A stretch of 64,000 bases of DNA from CAMTUW01 sp947085035 (lineage in GTDB: Bacteria > Actinomycetota > Coriobacteriia > Anaerosomatales > PHET01): contig CAMTUW010000017.1 of assembly GCA_947085035.1 (NCBI GenBank), positions 1 through 64,000 of the forward strand, read 5' to 3'. The translations under genes and the position numbers were made by a program. Positions 25,445 to 33,645 of this stretch are shown here, one piece after another (positions within the stretch are counted from its first letter, which is position 1; the number at the start of each line of letters is the position of its first letter). The notes under the pieces were generated by a model that worked only from the letters and a program-made list of their open reading frames with translations, searched no databases and had not been told where the DNA came from.

Positions 25445-25798
25445 ATGGGCGAGTGCGTGTTCTGCTCGATTGCCAGAGGTGAGATTCCGGCGAAGCTCGT
25501 CTACGAAGACGATCTGGTCGTCGCCTTCGACGACTTGGCTCCACAGTCACCGATCCACACACTCATCATCCCCAGGACCCATCACGTGGATCTGGGTGAT
25601 GGGGTCGACGCGGGAATCGCTGCAGCGCTTCTCGCGGCAGTGCCGGTTGTCGCGCGCCTCAAAGGCGTCAACAGCAGCGGTTACCGTGTCATCGTGAATT
25701 CAGGGGCTCACGCGAATCAGACCGTTGGCCACCTTCACCTGCATGTTCTGGGTGGAAGAGCCATGTCTCACGGCATGGTGGTATTCGAGGACGAGTGA
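25445..25798 (+). CDS. hinT: HIT-family nucleotide hydrolase (HinT-like)
   Basis: HIT proteins hydrolyse adenosine phosphoramidates and related nucleotides. The 117-residue product has CVFCSIARGEIPAKLVYEDD at the N terminus and the histidine triad TVGHLHLHVLGG near residues 95-106. It is the usual length for HinT. ATG 25445 gives the family N terminus MGECVFC. The RACo-like gene overlaps its stop (GTGA). Confidence 0.95.
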   Translation: MGECVFCSIARGEIPAKLVYEDDLVVAFDDLAPQSPIHTLIIPRTHHVDLGDGVDAGIAAALLAAVPVVARLKGVNSSGYRVIVNSGAHANQTVGHLHLHVLGGRAMSHGMVVFEDE

Positions 25799-27354
25799 TC
25801 TCTCAGATGCGGGTTCCCGTCACCTTCCTGCCCTCGGGGGTATCTGTTTGGGTCCAGCCCGGCGGTACTGTCCTTGATGCCTCCGTAGTGGCGGAGGCGG
25901 CCATTCCCGCGTCTTGTGGTGGCAGGGGCGTGTGTGGCGGCTGCGGTGTTCGTGTGGTGGAGGGCGTCCTTCAAGACCCGGAAGAGGTCGAGTCGAGCGG
26001 GTTGCAGCGCGCGCCTGAGGGAGTGCGTCTGGCCTGCTGCGCGCGCATCGACACACCGGTGACGATCAAGCAGATATTCCCGCACGACCGCTCGTCCTCG
26101 ACGGGCGGTATCGCCGTTGACTCGGCCGAGGTTGTCGCCGGCGTTGATCTTGGCACTACCACCGTCGCCGCCGTGGTCGTCGACCCCGCGGCCGGCCGCG
26201 AGGTCGGGCGGGCGTCAGTACCCAACCGACAACAGTCGTGGGGCGCTGACGTCTTGTCTCGGCTGGGTGCCGCCATCGACGGCGCTGGGCCTGAGCTGAG
26301 CCGTGCGGCGAGAGCTTCCGTGCATGAAGCGCTCACTCTCGCCATGGGGACGTGTCCTGCGCGGTTGGACAGGATCGTGATCTCAGGGAACAGCGCCATG
26401 GCATCGCTCTTCTCGGGAGTCGACGTATCCGAGCTTGCGGTCGCGCCTTTCAGGGCACCGTCGGCCGCTCTCTTTCAGAACACGCCCGACGACTGGCTCG
26501 AAATCGAACCGTCCATCAGCGTCATCGTGGTGCCGCCGATTGCGTCCTTCGTCGGTGGCGACACGCTTGCGGGTATCGCGGCCGTCGGGCTTGCGGGAGG
26601 TTCAAGTCAGGCGCTTCTGGTGGACATCGGCACCAACGCCGAGGTCGCTTTGTACTCCGGCGGCCAGCTGTTCGTTGGTTCAGCCGCCGCTGGTCCTGCG
26701 TTCGAGGGTGCCGGCTTCTCGTGCGGGGGACCGGCAGTGCCGGGTGCCGGTGTCGATGTGCGGGTCGTTGGTGGTGTGGTCGAGATTGACGCGATAGGGG
26801 GGAAACCTGCGGAATGGTTGAGCGGCGCGGGTCTTCTCTCGGCGGTGGCCGCCCTTCGCGCGGTCGGTCACATCGACGAGACCGGGCTATTCCGAACGCG
26901 CGGGCCGCTCGAGGACCGTTTTGAGCGCGACACCCGGGGTGTGCTCGGTGTCGACCTCGGCGATCAGGACAGGCCGATCGTCCTCACCCAGCTAGACGTC
27001 CGCTCGCTCCAAGTCGCTAAGGCTGCTGTGCGCGTGGCTGTGGAGGTGGTGCTCGAGACAGCGGACATATCGGCGCGTGACCTGTCTGTCGTGAATATCG
27101 CAGGCGCGTTCGGGGCGGCGCTTCCTGCGGATGCTCTCATCGGGCTCGGGGTCGTTCCGAGTGACGCTCGACCCCGGATACGGTTCTGTGGCAACACGTC
27201 GCTCCAGGGTGCGGTGGCGTTCGCCTGTGACCTGGAGGCGTTGACAGCGGCGCTTGAGCTCGCGAGGAGAGTCGCTCACGTGGACCTCGCCAAAAGAGCC
27301 ACGTTCGGCTCGGCGCTCATGACGGCCATGGCCCTGGAGCCCTACGACGTGTAG
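25795..27354 (+). CDS. 2Fe-2S ferredoxin/ASKHA-domain protein (RACo-like corrinoid activator)
   Basis: RACo-type proteins use ATP and a 2Fe-2S centre to reduce inactive Co(II) corrinoid methyltransferases. The 519-residue protein has an N-terminal ferredoxin domain with CGGRGVCGGCGV plus a later Cys in LACCARI (C-x5-C-x2-C-xn-C), a linker, and a C-terminal ASKHA-like domain (VAGVDLGTTTVAAVVVD, LLVDIGTNAEVAL, GPAFEGAGFSCGGPA, NIAGAFG). This matches the RamA/RACo family of activators. No methyltransferase, corrinoid protein or acetyl-CoA synthase is encoded nearby, so the client is unknown. The GTG at 25795 overlaps the hinT stop; ATG 25807 is an alternative start. Confidence 0.87.
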   Translation: MISQMRVPVTFLPSGVSVWVQPGGTVLDASVVAEAAIPASCGGRGVCGGCGVRVVEGVLQDPEEVESSGLQRAPEGVRLACCARIDTPVTIKQIFPHDRSSSTGGIAVDSAEVVAGVDLGTTTVAAVVVDPAAGREVGRASVPNRQQSWGADVLSRLGAAIDGAGPELSRAARASVHEALTLAMGTCPARLDRIVISGNSAMASLFSGVDVSELAVAPFRAPSAALFQNTPDDWLEIEPSISVIVVPPIASFVGGDTLAGIAAVGLAGGSSQALLVDIGTNAEVALYSGGQLFVGSAAAGPAFEGAGFSCGGPAVPGAGVDVRVVGGVVEIDAIGGKPAEWLSGAGLLSAVAALRAVGHIDETGLFRTRGPLEDRFERDTRGVLGVDLGDQDRPIVLTQLDVRSLQVAKAAVRVAVEVVLETADISARDLSVVNIAGAFGAALPADALIGLGVVPSDARPRIRFCGNTSLQGAVAFACDLEALTAALELARRVAHVDLAKRATFGSALMTAMALEPYDV

Positions 27355-27400
27355 ACGGGTGGTAGCTCACCCCAAGGTAGGCGTATCCGAGAAGAAGCGA

Positions 27401-27430
27401 AACCCCGGCCTTCGGGCCGGGGTCTCTCAA
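27401..27430 (+). terminator. Terminator after the RACo-like gene
   Basis: ACCCCGGCC, a stable TTCG tetraloop and GGCCGGGGT form a 9-bp stem followed by CTCTCAA. It closes the xseA-xseB-hinT-RACo transcription unit. Confidence 0.75.
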
Positions 27431-27854
27431 ACCTTCCCTGTGCTTCTACCCCTGAGCTTCTGTAGGACGAGCGGTCGATGTGACCGCACCACACGGCGAT
27501 ACCGGTCGCCTTCGCCCTGTGCCGGTTGTCGCCCGGATTCCCCGGATGCGACGTCTAACGAGGGAAGGAAAACATGTCGATGACGCCACACTATACTCTT
27601 GCCTGCGGGTGTGCAACCACTCGAGCTGTGATTGTGCTGGCGGCTTACGATTGTGTCCGCGCCTGCTCCTCTCACCGTGTGGCGCACCGCCCACCGACCT
27701 GTGAGGGCCGCCCACCCGGCTTGTCGCGCCGCACGCGGAACACGCTCGTACTATAGGCGAGTGGCCCGTACAGGGGCTTTTGTGTTGGAGTGAGCCAGGC
27801 GCGGGCGTGAAAGTGGTCCGATCGCCTCGCCGTGAGATATGAGGGAGGCCTTCC
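27431..27854. other. 424-base region without a confident gene
   Basis: Between the terminator at 27401 and acsA no frame shows family similarity. The region holds several small dyads (GCGGTC/GACCGC at 27471-27487 and GGCGA/TCGCC at 27495-27510) and a possible 60-codon ORF with a strong ribosome site (separate entry). A long acsA leader, a small RNA or a decayed gene are all possible. I could not match it to SRP RNA, tmRNA, RNase P or a known riboswitch. Confidence 0.5.
27574..27756 (+). CDS. Possible small cysteine-containing protein
   Basis: A 60-codon frame starts at ATG 27574 behind GAGGGAAGGAAAAC, a good ribosome site. The product (MSMTPHYTLACGCATTRAV...) has five cysteines and a basic C-terminal half with no recognisable domain. 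Codon use is less biased than in surrounding genes. It may be a leader peptide for acsA or chance. Confidence 0.25.
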   Translation: MSMTPHYTLACGCATTRAVIVLAAYDCVRACSSHRVAHRPPTCEGRPPGLSRRTRNTLVL

Positions 27855-29846
27855 GTGAGTGAGGATTCTGTTTCGATCAAGTCGATGGCCGGAGAGTCGC
27901 AGGTCATCAATCCGCCCGCGTGGTTGTCCGAGCGTGCGTGGATCAAGTCCATGGACGAGTATCAGGAGATGTACGACCGTTCGGTGAGCGACCCCGAGGG
28001 GTTCTGGGGCGACATGGCAGAGGAGTACCTCTACTGGCACAAGAAGTGGGACCGCGTTCTCGACTTCGAGTTCGATACCCCGCGTGTCGAGTGGTTCAAG
28101 GGTGGGCTGACCAACGTCGCGTACAACTGTCTCGACCGTCACCTCACGACGTGGCGGCGTAACAAGGCGGCGATCATCTGGGAGAGCGACGAAGGTCGGA
28201 GCAAGATCTACACCTATCAGTCGCTCTACTACAAAGTCTGCCGTTTCGCCAACGTGCTCAAGAAGCATGGCATCAAGAAGGGCGACCGTGTCGCGATCTA
28301 TATGCCGATGATTCCAGAGCTTCCCATCGTCATGCTCGCCTGCGCGCGAATCGGCGCGATCCATTCGATCATCTTCGGCGGTTTCTCGTCGCAGTCGCTG
28401 CGCGACCGCATCCAGGACTCCACGTGCAAGTTGCTCGTGACAGCCGATGAGGGCGTGCGCGGCGGACGTATCGTGCCGTTGAAGTCGATGGCCGACGACG
28501 CTCTTCGCGAGTGCCCCTCGATTGAGAGCTGTATCGTCGTGTCTCGTACACAGAATCGCGTCGACATGCAGCCGGGACGCGATTCTTGGTATCACGAGGA
28601 GGTTCGCAGTCCCGACATTTCCAATCACTGCGAGGTCGAGTGGATGGATGCCGAGGACCCGCTGTTCATTCTCTACACTTCCGGCTCCACTGGTAAGCCG
28701 AAGGGTGTGCTGCACACCACCGGAGGCTATCTCCTCCAGGCGACCATGACTTTCAAGTACGCATTCGACTACCACGACGAGGACGTCTTCTTCTGCACTG
28801 CGGACATCGGATGGGTCACCGGACACAGCTACGTCGTGTACGGACCCTTGAGCCTCGGTGGGACGTCCCTCATGTTCGAAGGCGTCCCGACGTACCCGGA
28901 CCCAGGCCGTTTCTGGGCGATCGTGGAAAAGCACGGCGTGAACCAGTTCTACACCGCACCGACCGCCATTCGCGCGCTCATGAAGTCGGGTGAGGAGTGG
29001 CCGTCGAAGTACGACCTGTCGAGTCTGCGCGTACTCGGGACTGTTGGTGAGCCGATCAACCCCGAGGCGTGGCTGTGGTACTGGAAGAACATCGGCCGCA
29101 GCGAGATCCCGATCGTCGACACGTGGTGGCAGACCGAGACCGGCGGCCACATGATCATGAACCTCCCGGGTGCCACTCCCATGAAACCGGGCTCGGCGAC
29201 GAAGCCGTTCTTCGGCATTCAGCCGGTCATTCTCAACGAGGATCAAAGCGAGACCGCCCAAGGCGAGGGCGGACGCCTGTGTATCAAGTTCCCTTGGCCG
29301 GGCATGCTGCGCGGCACATGGGGCGACCCCGACAACGCGCGCGTCAAGGAGGTCTACTTCACGACCTTCCCGGGCAAGTACTTCACGGGCGACGGTTGCC
29401 GCCAAGACGCCGACGGTTACTACTGGTTGCTCGGTCGCGTTGACGACGTGATCAACGTCTCTGGACACCGCATGGGCACCGCAGAGGTCGAATCGGCGCT
29501 GGTCAGTCATCCAAAGGTCGCCGAGGCTGCAGTCGTCGGATTCCCGCACGACATCAAGGGTGAGGGCATCTACGCATACGTCATCCTCAAGGGTGGCGAG
29601 GAGCCCTCGGCGGAACTGAGGAAGACGCTCGTCGGTCACGTTCGCAACGAGATCGGCCCGATTGCCTCGCCCGATCGCCTGCACTTCGTGCCGGAGCTGC
29701 CCAAGACCCGCTCGGGCAAGATCATGCGTCGCATCCTGCGCAAGGTTGCTGCCGGTGAGCGGGAGCTGGACGCCTTCGGCGACATCTCGACGCTGGCTGA
29801 CCCGTCGATCGTGCAGATCATCGTGGACACGGCGCCGGACCAGTAG
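27855..29846 (+). CDS. acsA: Acetyl-CoA synthetase (AMP-forming)
   Basis: Acs activates acetate to acetyl-CoA through acetyl-AMP. The 663-residue protein has the N-terminal ACAS region (EFDTPRVEWFKGGLTNVAYN), adenylation motif ILYTSGSTGKPKGVLHTTGG, VDTWWQTETGGHMI, YFTGDGCRQDADGYYWLLGRVDDVINVSGHRMGT and the C-terminal acetylatable Lys in KTRSGKIMRRILRK. GTG 27855 has GAGGGAGG upstream. It stands alone between a long leader and a terminator and is probably regulated separately. It would let the cell assimilate acetate. Confidence 0.96.
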   Translation: MSEDSVSIKSMAGESQVINPPAWLSERAWIKSMDEYQEMYDRSVSDPEGFWGDMAEEYLYWHKKWDRVLDFEFDTPRVEWFKGGLTNVAYNCLDRHLTTWRRNKAAIIWESDEGRSKIYTYQSLYYKVCRFANVLKKHGIKKGDRVAIYMPMIPELPIVMLACARIGAIHSIIFGGFSSQSLRDRIQDSTCKLLVTADEGVRGGRIVPLKSMADDALRECPSIESCIVVSRTQNRVDMQPGRDSWYHEEVRSPDISNHCEVEWMDAEDPLFILYTSGSTGKPKGVLHTTGGYLLQATMTFKYAFDYHDEDVFFCTADIGWVTGHSYVVYGPLSLGGTSLMFEGVPTYPDPGRFWAIVEKHGVNQFYTAPTAIRALMKSGEEWPSKYDLSSLRVLGTVGEPINPEAWLWYWKNIGRSEIPIVDTWWQTETGGHMIMNLPGATPMKPGSATKPFFGIQPVILNEDQSETAQGEGGRLCIKFPWPGMLRGTWGDPDNARVKEVYFTTFPGKYFTGDGCRQDADGYYWLLGRVDDVINVSGHRMGTAEVESALVSHPKVAEAAVVGFPHDIKGEGIYAYVILKGGEEPSAELRKTLVGHVRNEIGPIASPDRLHFVPELPKTRSGKIMRRILRKVAAGERELDAFGDISTLADPSIVQIIVDTAPDQ

Positions 29847-29869
29847 GGCGGACACACGTCTGACGATAC

Positions 29870-29905
29870 GGCCCCTTCGCTGACTTTCGGCGGAAGGGCC
29901 TTTTC
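29870..29905 (+). terminator. Terminator of acsA
   Basis: GGCCCCTTCGC and GCGGAAGGGCC pair with small bulges around a nine-base loop, then TTTTC. Confidence 0.75.
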
Positions 29906-29950
29906 AGCTCGACGGAGAGTCCAGGGTAGCTGCGAAGCTGGTTCTCGGCG

Positions 29951-29959
29951 TGGTATCAT
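29951..29959 (+). promoter_or_regulatory. Extended -10 promoter candidate for the haem operon
   Basis: TGGTATCAT has a TGn extension and TATCAT hexamer, about 60 bases before hemE. The -35 region is poor, as expected for extended -10 promoters. Confidence 0.4.
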
Positions 29960-30018
29960 CCCTACTTGCGCCTTCGGGCGCCTTACCATGCTCGCTCCGT
30001 GAAAGGAAACGAAGACAG

Positions 30019-31089
30019 ATGGCCTTCAACGACCTGTTCCTCCGCGCCGCCCGTCTTGAGCCCACCGAGCGTACGCCCGTGTGGATGATGCGACAGGCCG
30101 GCCGCTACATGGAGGAGTACCGCGCCATCCGCGCCAAGCACGGCTTCCTCGAGATGTGCCGAAATCCTGACCTCGTCGTGGAGGTCACGCTTCAGCCTGT
30201 CGATCTGGTCGGCGTCGACGCGGCGATCATGTTCTCAGACATTCTCGTCTCGTTTCCCGGGATGGGTCTTGATCTCGAGTTCGCCAAGGGCGAAGGCCCG
30301 GTCATTCACAACCCGATCAGATCGGTCGCCGACGTCGAGAAGCTCGTTGTGCCCGATCCTTACGAGGCCACCGGCTACGTCATGGAGTCGATCAAGATGC
30401 TTCGACGTGAGCTTGAGAACAAGGTTCCGCTCATCGGTTTCGCTGGTGCCCCGTTCACGCTGGCGAGCTACGCGATCGAGGGACACGGCACCCGTGACTA
30501 CGAGTACACCAAGGCGCTCATGTGGAGCGAGCCCGAGGCATGGAACCAGCTTATGACCAAGTTCAGTGACACCACGATCGCCTACCTGAAGGCCCAGATC
30601 GACGCCGGTGCTCAGGTCTTGCAGCTGTTCGATTCCTGGATCGGCTATGTGGCGCCGAGGGACTACGAGCGCTCGGTCTTGCCGCACACCGCTCGCGTGC
30701 TCGCCGAAGTCAAAGCTCACGGAGACGCGACTGTCGACGGGGGCATTCCGCTCATTCACTTTCCGAATGGGGCCACATCGATGCTCGATCTCGCTCAACG
30801 GGCTGGTGGAGACATCATCGGCGTCGACTGGCGACTGGACATGAAGAAGGCGGTCGAGATCATCGATCCGGCATTCGGCATTCAGGGCAACATCGACCCG
30901 GTGGCCCTGTTCGCTCCCGACGATGAGCTTGAGGGGATGGTGGTCGAGATCCTTGAAGCGGTGGGTACACGTCCCGGCCACATCTTCAACCTCGGTCACG
31001 GTATCCACAAGACGAGTGATCCGGAAAAGGCCCGGAGCATGATCCGCTTCGTGCATGAGCATTCCGAGCGAATCCGAGCCGGAGCATAG
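30019..31089 (+). CDS. hemE: Uroporphyrinogen decarboxylase
   Basis: HemE decarboxylates uroporphyrinogen III to coproporphyrinogen III. The 356-residue protein has the signature RTPVWMMRQAGRYMEEYR, then DLVGVDAAIMFSDILV with the catalytic Asp, IGFAGAPFTLASYAIEG, LQLFDSWIGYVAP, and FNLGHGIHKTSDPE near the C terminus. GAAAGGAAACGAAGACAG precedes ATG 30019. It starts the hemE-hemH-hemY-hemY operon; the hemH gene overlaps its stop. Confidence 0.98.
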   Translation: MAFNDLFLRAARLEPTERTPVWMMRQAGRYMEEYRAIRAKHGFLEMCRNPDLVVEVTLQPVDLVGVDAAIMFSDILVSFPGMGLDLEFAKGEGPVIHNPIRSVADVEKLVVPDPYEATGYVMESIKMLRRELENKVPLIGFAGAPFTLASYAIEGHGTRDYEYTKALMWSEPEAWNQLMTKFSDTTIAYLKAQIDAGAQVLQLFDSWIGYVAPRDYERSVLPHTARVLAEVKAHGDATVDGGIPLIHFPNGATSMLDLAQRAGGDIIGVDWRLDMKKAVEIIDPAFGIQGNIDPVALFAPDDELEGMVVEILEAVGTRPGHIFNLGHGIHKTSDPEKARSMIRFVHEHSERIRAGA

Positions 31090-32072
31090 TGAGGGTCATG
31101 GGCACTACAGGTGTACTCATCACTGGATTCGGCGGACCGGACTGTCTTGAGGCAGTAGAGCCGTTCATGCGCGATCTGATGGGCCGAGAGCCGGATGCTG
31201 ATCTGTTGGATCGCGTGCGCAAGCGCTATCTGACGATCGGTGGTTGCTCGCCGCTCAACGAGATCGCTGCCTCCATCGCGAACAAGGTCGCAGCCGCGCT
31301 CGCAGAGGCGGACACACCCATGCCGGTCGCTGTCGGCATGCGCTATTGGAGACCCTACATCGGCGATGCTCTCGCTCAACTCAAGGATTCGGGGTGCGAA
31401 CGGGTCATCACCGTGTCACTCTCGCCGTTCGAGAGCAAAGTCGCGCACGGCGCATGCAGAGAGGCCGTCGCTGAGGCTGCGGCCCGGCTCGGTGGTATCG
31501 AGATCATCGAAGCGCCGCTCGTGTCTTTGCTGCAGGAGTACGTTGATTACTTCGCGACTTCCGTCGCCGCCGCCTTGGAAGAGATAGAGGCTGACGAGGG
31601 GACCGTCATCGTCTTCACGGCGCACAGCCTGCCCGAATCGGATGATTCCGCAGAGGGCGACTATGTCGCCGGTGTGCGTCAGGTGGCAGACCAAGTGGCC
31701 GAGCTGCTCGGTTTGGAGTCCGGCACGGACGGCGTTGGCGCCCCAGTACTCGAGGGATTCTCGGCGTACGGTAGCGTGTCTGAGCCGCGAGCGTGGTTTC
31801 TCGTGTACCAGTCGAAGGGCTCTCGACCGGGAACATGGCTGAGCCCGGACATCTCAGAGCTCGTCGAAGCCGCAGGCGCAGCGGCGGTCACGGGACTCGT
31901 CGTGGTTCCGATCGGCTTTCTCACCGACCATCTGGAGACGCTCTACGACCTTGATGTCGACGTCGCTGATATAGCCATGCGAGCCGATCTGGACTACGCG
32001 AGGGCCCCGGGTCCCAACGACGACGACTCGATCATCAGTGCGATCGCCCGAAGCGTGATCGCACTCACCTGA
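31089..32072 (+). CDS. hemH: Ferrochelatase (probably coproporphyrin type)
   Basis: The enzyme inserts Fe(II) into a porphyrin. The 327-residue protein has LITGFGGPDCLEAVEPFM, a metal-site His in VIVFTAHSLPES (about residue 180) and the Glu of GFLTDHLETLYDLD (about residue 280). In Actinomycetota the substrate is usually coproporphyrin III (CpfC activity), with ChdC finishing haem; that is an expectation from taxonomy, not read from sequence, and no chdC is in the window. GTG 31089 overlaps the hemE stop and has GGAG five bases upstream; ATG 31098 is an alternative. Confidence 0.93.
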   Translation: MRVMGTTGVLITGFGGPDCLEAVEPFMRDLMGREPDADLLDRVRKRYLTIGGCSPLNEIAASIANKVAAALAEADTPMPVAVGMRYWRPYIGDALAQLKDSGCERVITVSLSPFESKVAHGACREAVAEAAARLGGIEIIEAPLVSLLQEYVDYFATSVAAALEEIEADEGTVIVFTAHSLPESDDSAEGDYVAGVRQVADQVAELLGLESGTDGVGAPVLEGFSAYGSVSEPRAWFLVYQSKGSRPGTWLSPDISELVEAAGAAAVTGLVVVPIGFLTDHLETLYDLDVDVADIAMRADLDYARAPGPNDDDSIISAIARSVIALT

Positions 32073-32130
32073 AGAGGCTGCGCGCCGGCACGCGCTCGCC
32101 CCGAATCAAGAACGAGGGAGCCCAGCGCAC

Positions 32131-33645
32131 ATGAAACGGATCATCATCATCGGAGGGGGCGTTGCCGGTCTCGGTGCGGCCTACAGGGTTCGCCGTGCGG
32201 CGGATGCGGGCCACGAGGTCTCTTTCGTTCTTGTAGAGAAAGACGATCGTCTGGGGGGCAAGATCCACACCGACATCGGGCATGACCCTGACGGCGGAAT
32301 CTACATCGCAGACGGCGGCTCGGACTCTTTCCTCACCGACAAACCCGCAGTGCATCGCGTGGCCAAGGAACTCGGCATCTTCGAAGAGGAGACCGGGACG
32401 CTTGACGACAACAAGAAGACGTTCATCGTCAAGGGCGGGCGTCTCGTCGAGATGCCCGACGGCATCATGATGTTCGCTCCCACGAAGATCTTGCCGATGG
32501 CCACGACGACGTTGTACTCGTGGTCAGCGAAGCTCAGGATGGCGCTTGATCTCGTGTTGCCCCGACGCGTGAGATGGGCTGCTGGTGAGAGCGCGCAAGC
32601 ACACGACGAGAGTCTTGAGAGCTTCGTCGTGCGTCGCATGGGTCGCGAGTGCCTCGATCGGCTCGCAGAGCCACTCGTGGGCGGAGTGAACGGCTCGGAT
32701 CCGAAAGAGATGTCACTGGCGGCGACCTATCCCATGCTTCTGGAGATGGAGCAGAAGTACGGCTCGCTGGTCAAAGGTTTCCTCGCACAGAAGAAGAAGG
32801 TCGAGGAGATGAGGCGCGCGCACCCGCCGAAGCCGGGTGTCCCGCAGCGAACGTTCTTCAGCTCGTTTCAGGGCGGACTCCAGCACTTCACCGACGCATT
32901 GGCTCGTGCGTCCGGGCGCGAGCACATCCGCACCGGCGTGCTCGCGACCGCTCTGGCGCGGACCGACGACGGCTGGCGCGTCACGCTCAGCGACGGTGAA
33001 GTGCTTGACGGCGACGCCGTGATCGTGGCGACAGAGGCGTGGGCGGCTGTGGTATTGGCGCGAGCTGCCGACGAGCGGATCGCCGCGCTGATCGAATCGA
33101 TTCCGTGTTCCTCGTCGGCAACGGTCATCATGGCTTTTCGCGAGGAGGACTGTCCGTTTGCGAAGGATTGGCACGGCATACTCGCACCGGCTGTCGAGAA
33201 CCGTCCGCTCACCGGCGTCTCTCTCATGTCGTCCAAGTGGCCCGGACGTGCGCCGGAGGGGCGGGTGTTGCTGCGAGGGTTCTTGGGCGGCGCACGCGAT
33301 CAGGCGGTGCTTCAAGGCAGTGACGAGGAACTGATCGAGCTCGCGCGGACGCAGTTCGTGGACCTTCTGGGTGTCGAGTCGGAAGCGCGACCCCTCTATG
33401 CGAAGCTCTTTCGCTGGGAGGGCGGCATGCCGCAATACACGTTGGGGCACATGGATCGCGTCGATGAGATCGAGTCGCTGCAGTCATCGGTGTCCGGCTT
33501 CGCACTCGCGGGTAACGCGTATCGCGGCGTGGGGGTACCCAACGCACTTGAGAGTGGCGAGCGTGCGGTGAGCAAGGTGCTGGACGACTTGGGTTTCGAG
33601 TTGGCCGAGCAGTCGGTCGAACAGGGGCGGAGGTTCAACGCGTGA
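32131..33645 (+). CDS. hemY: HemY/CgoX-type porphyrinogen oxidase, copy 1
   Basis: A FAD-dependent oxidase that converts coproporphyrinogen or protoporphyrinogen to the porphyrin. The 504-residue protein has the dinucleotide motif IIIGGGVAGLGAAYRVRRAA, the second FAD motif DDRLGGKIHTDI, the long conserved DGIMMFAPTKILPMAT stretch, RRMGRECLDRLAEPLVGGV, and a C-terminal FAD contact FALAGNAYRGVGVPNALESG. The neighbouring gene encodes a close paralogue (about 60 percent identical by eye) and the two overlap by four bases. In an anaerobe the electron acceptor is unlikely to be oxygen. Confidence 0.92.
   Translation: MKRIIIIGGGVAGLGAAYRVRRAADAGHEVSFVLVEKDDRLGGKIHTDIGHDPDGGIYIADGGSDSFLTDKPAVHRVAKELGIFEEETGTLDDNKKTFIVKGGRLVEMPDGIMMFAPTKILPMATTTLYSWSAKLRMALDLVLPRRVRWAAGESAQAHDESLESFVVRRMGRECLDRLAEPLVGGVNGSDPKEMSLAATYPMLLEMEQKYGSLVKGFLAQKKKVEEMRRAHPPKPGVPQRTFFSSFQGGLQHFTDALARASGREHIRTGVLATALARTDDGWRVTLSDGEVLDGDAVIVATEAWAAVVLARAADERIAALIESIPCSSSATVIMAFREEDCPFAKDWHGILAPAVENRPLTGVSLMSSKWPGRAPEGRVLLRGFLGGARDQAVLQGSDEELIELARTQFVDLLGVESEARPLYAKLFRWEGGMPQYTLGHMDRVDEIESLQSSVSGFALAGNAYRGVGVPNALESGERAVSKVLDDLGFELAEQSVEQGRRFNA

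Noticed and set aside
27431..27780. SRP RNA, tmRNA, RNase P RNA or riboswitch in the acsA leader
   Set aside because: None of the conserved core sequences of these RNAs is present on either strand.
27672..29855. 727-codon open frame antisense to acsA
   Set aside because: Antisense shadow; the plus strand has complete acetyl-CoA synthetase motifs.
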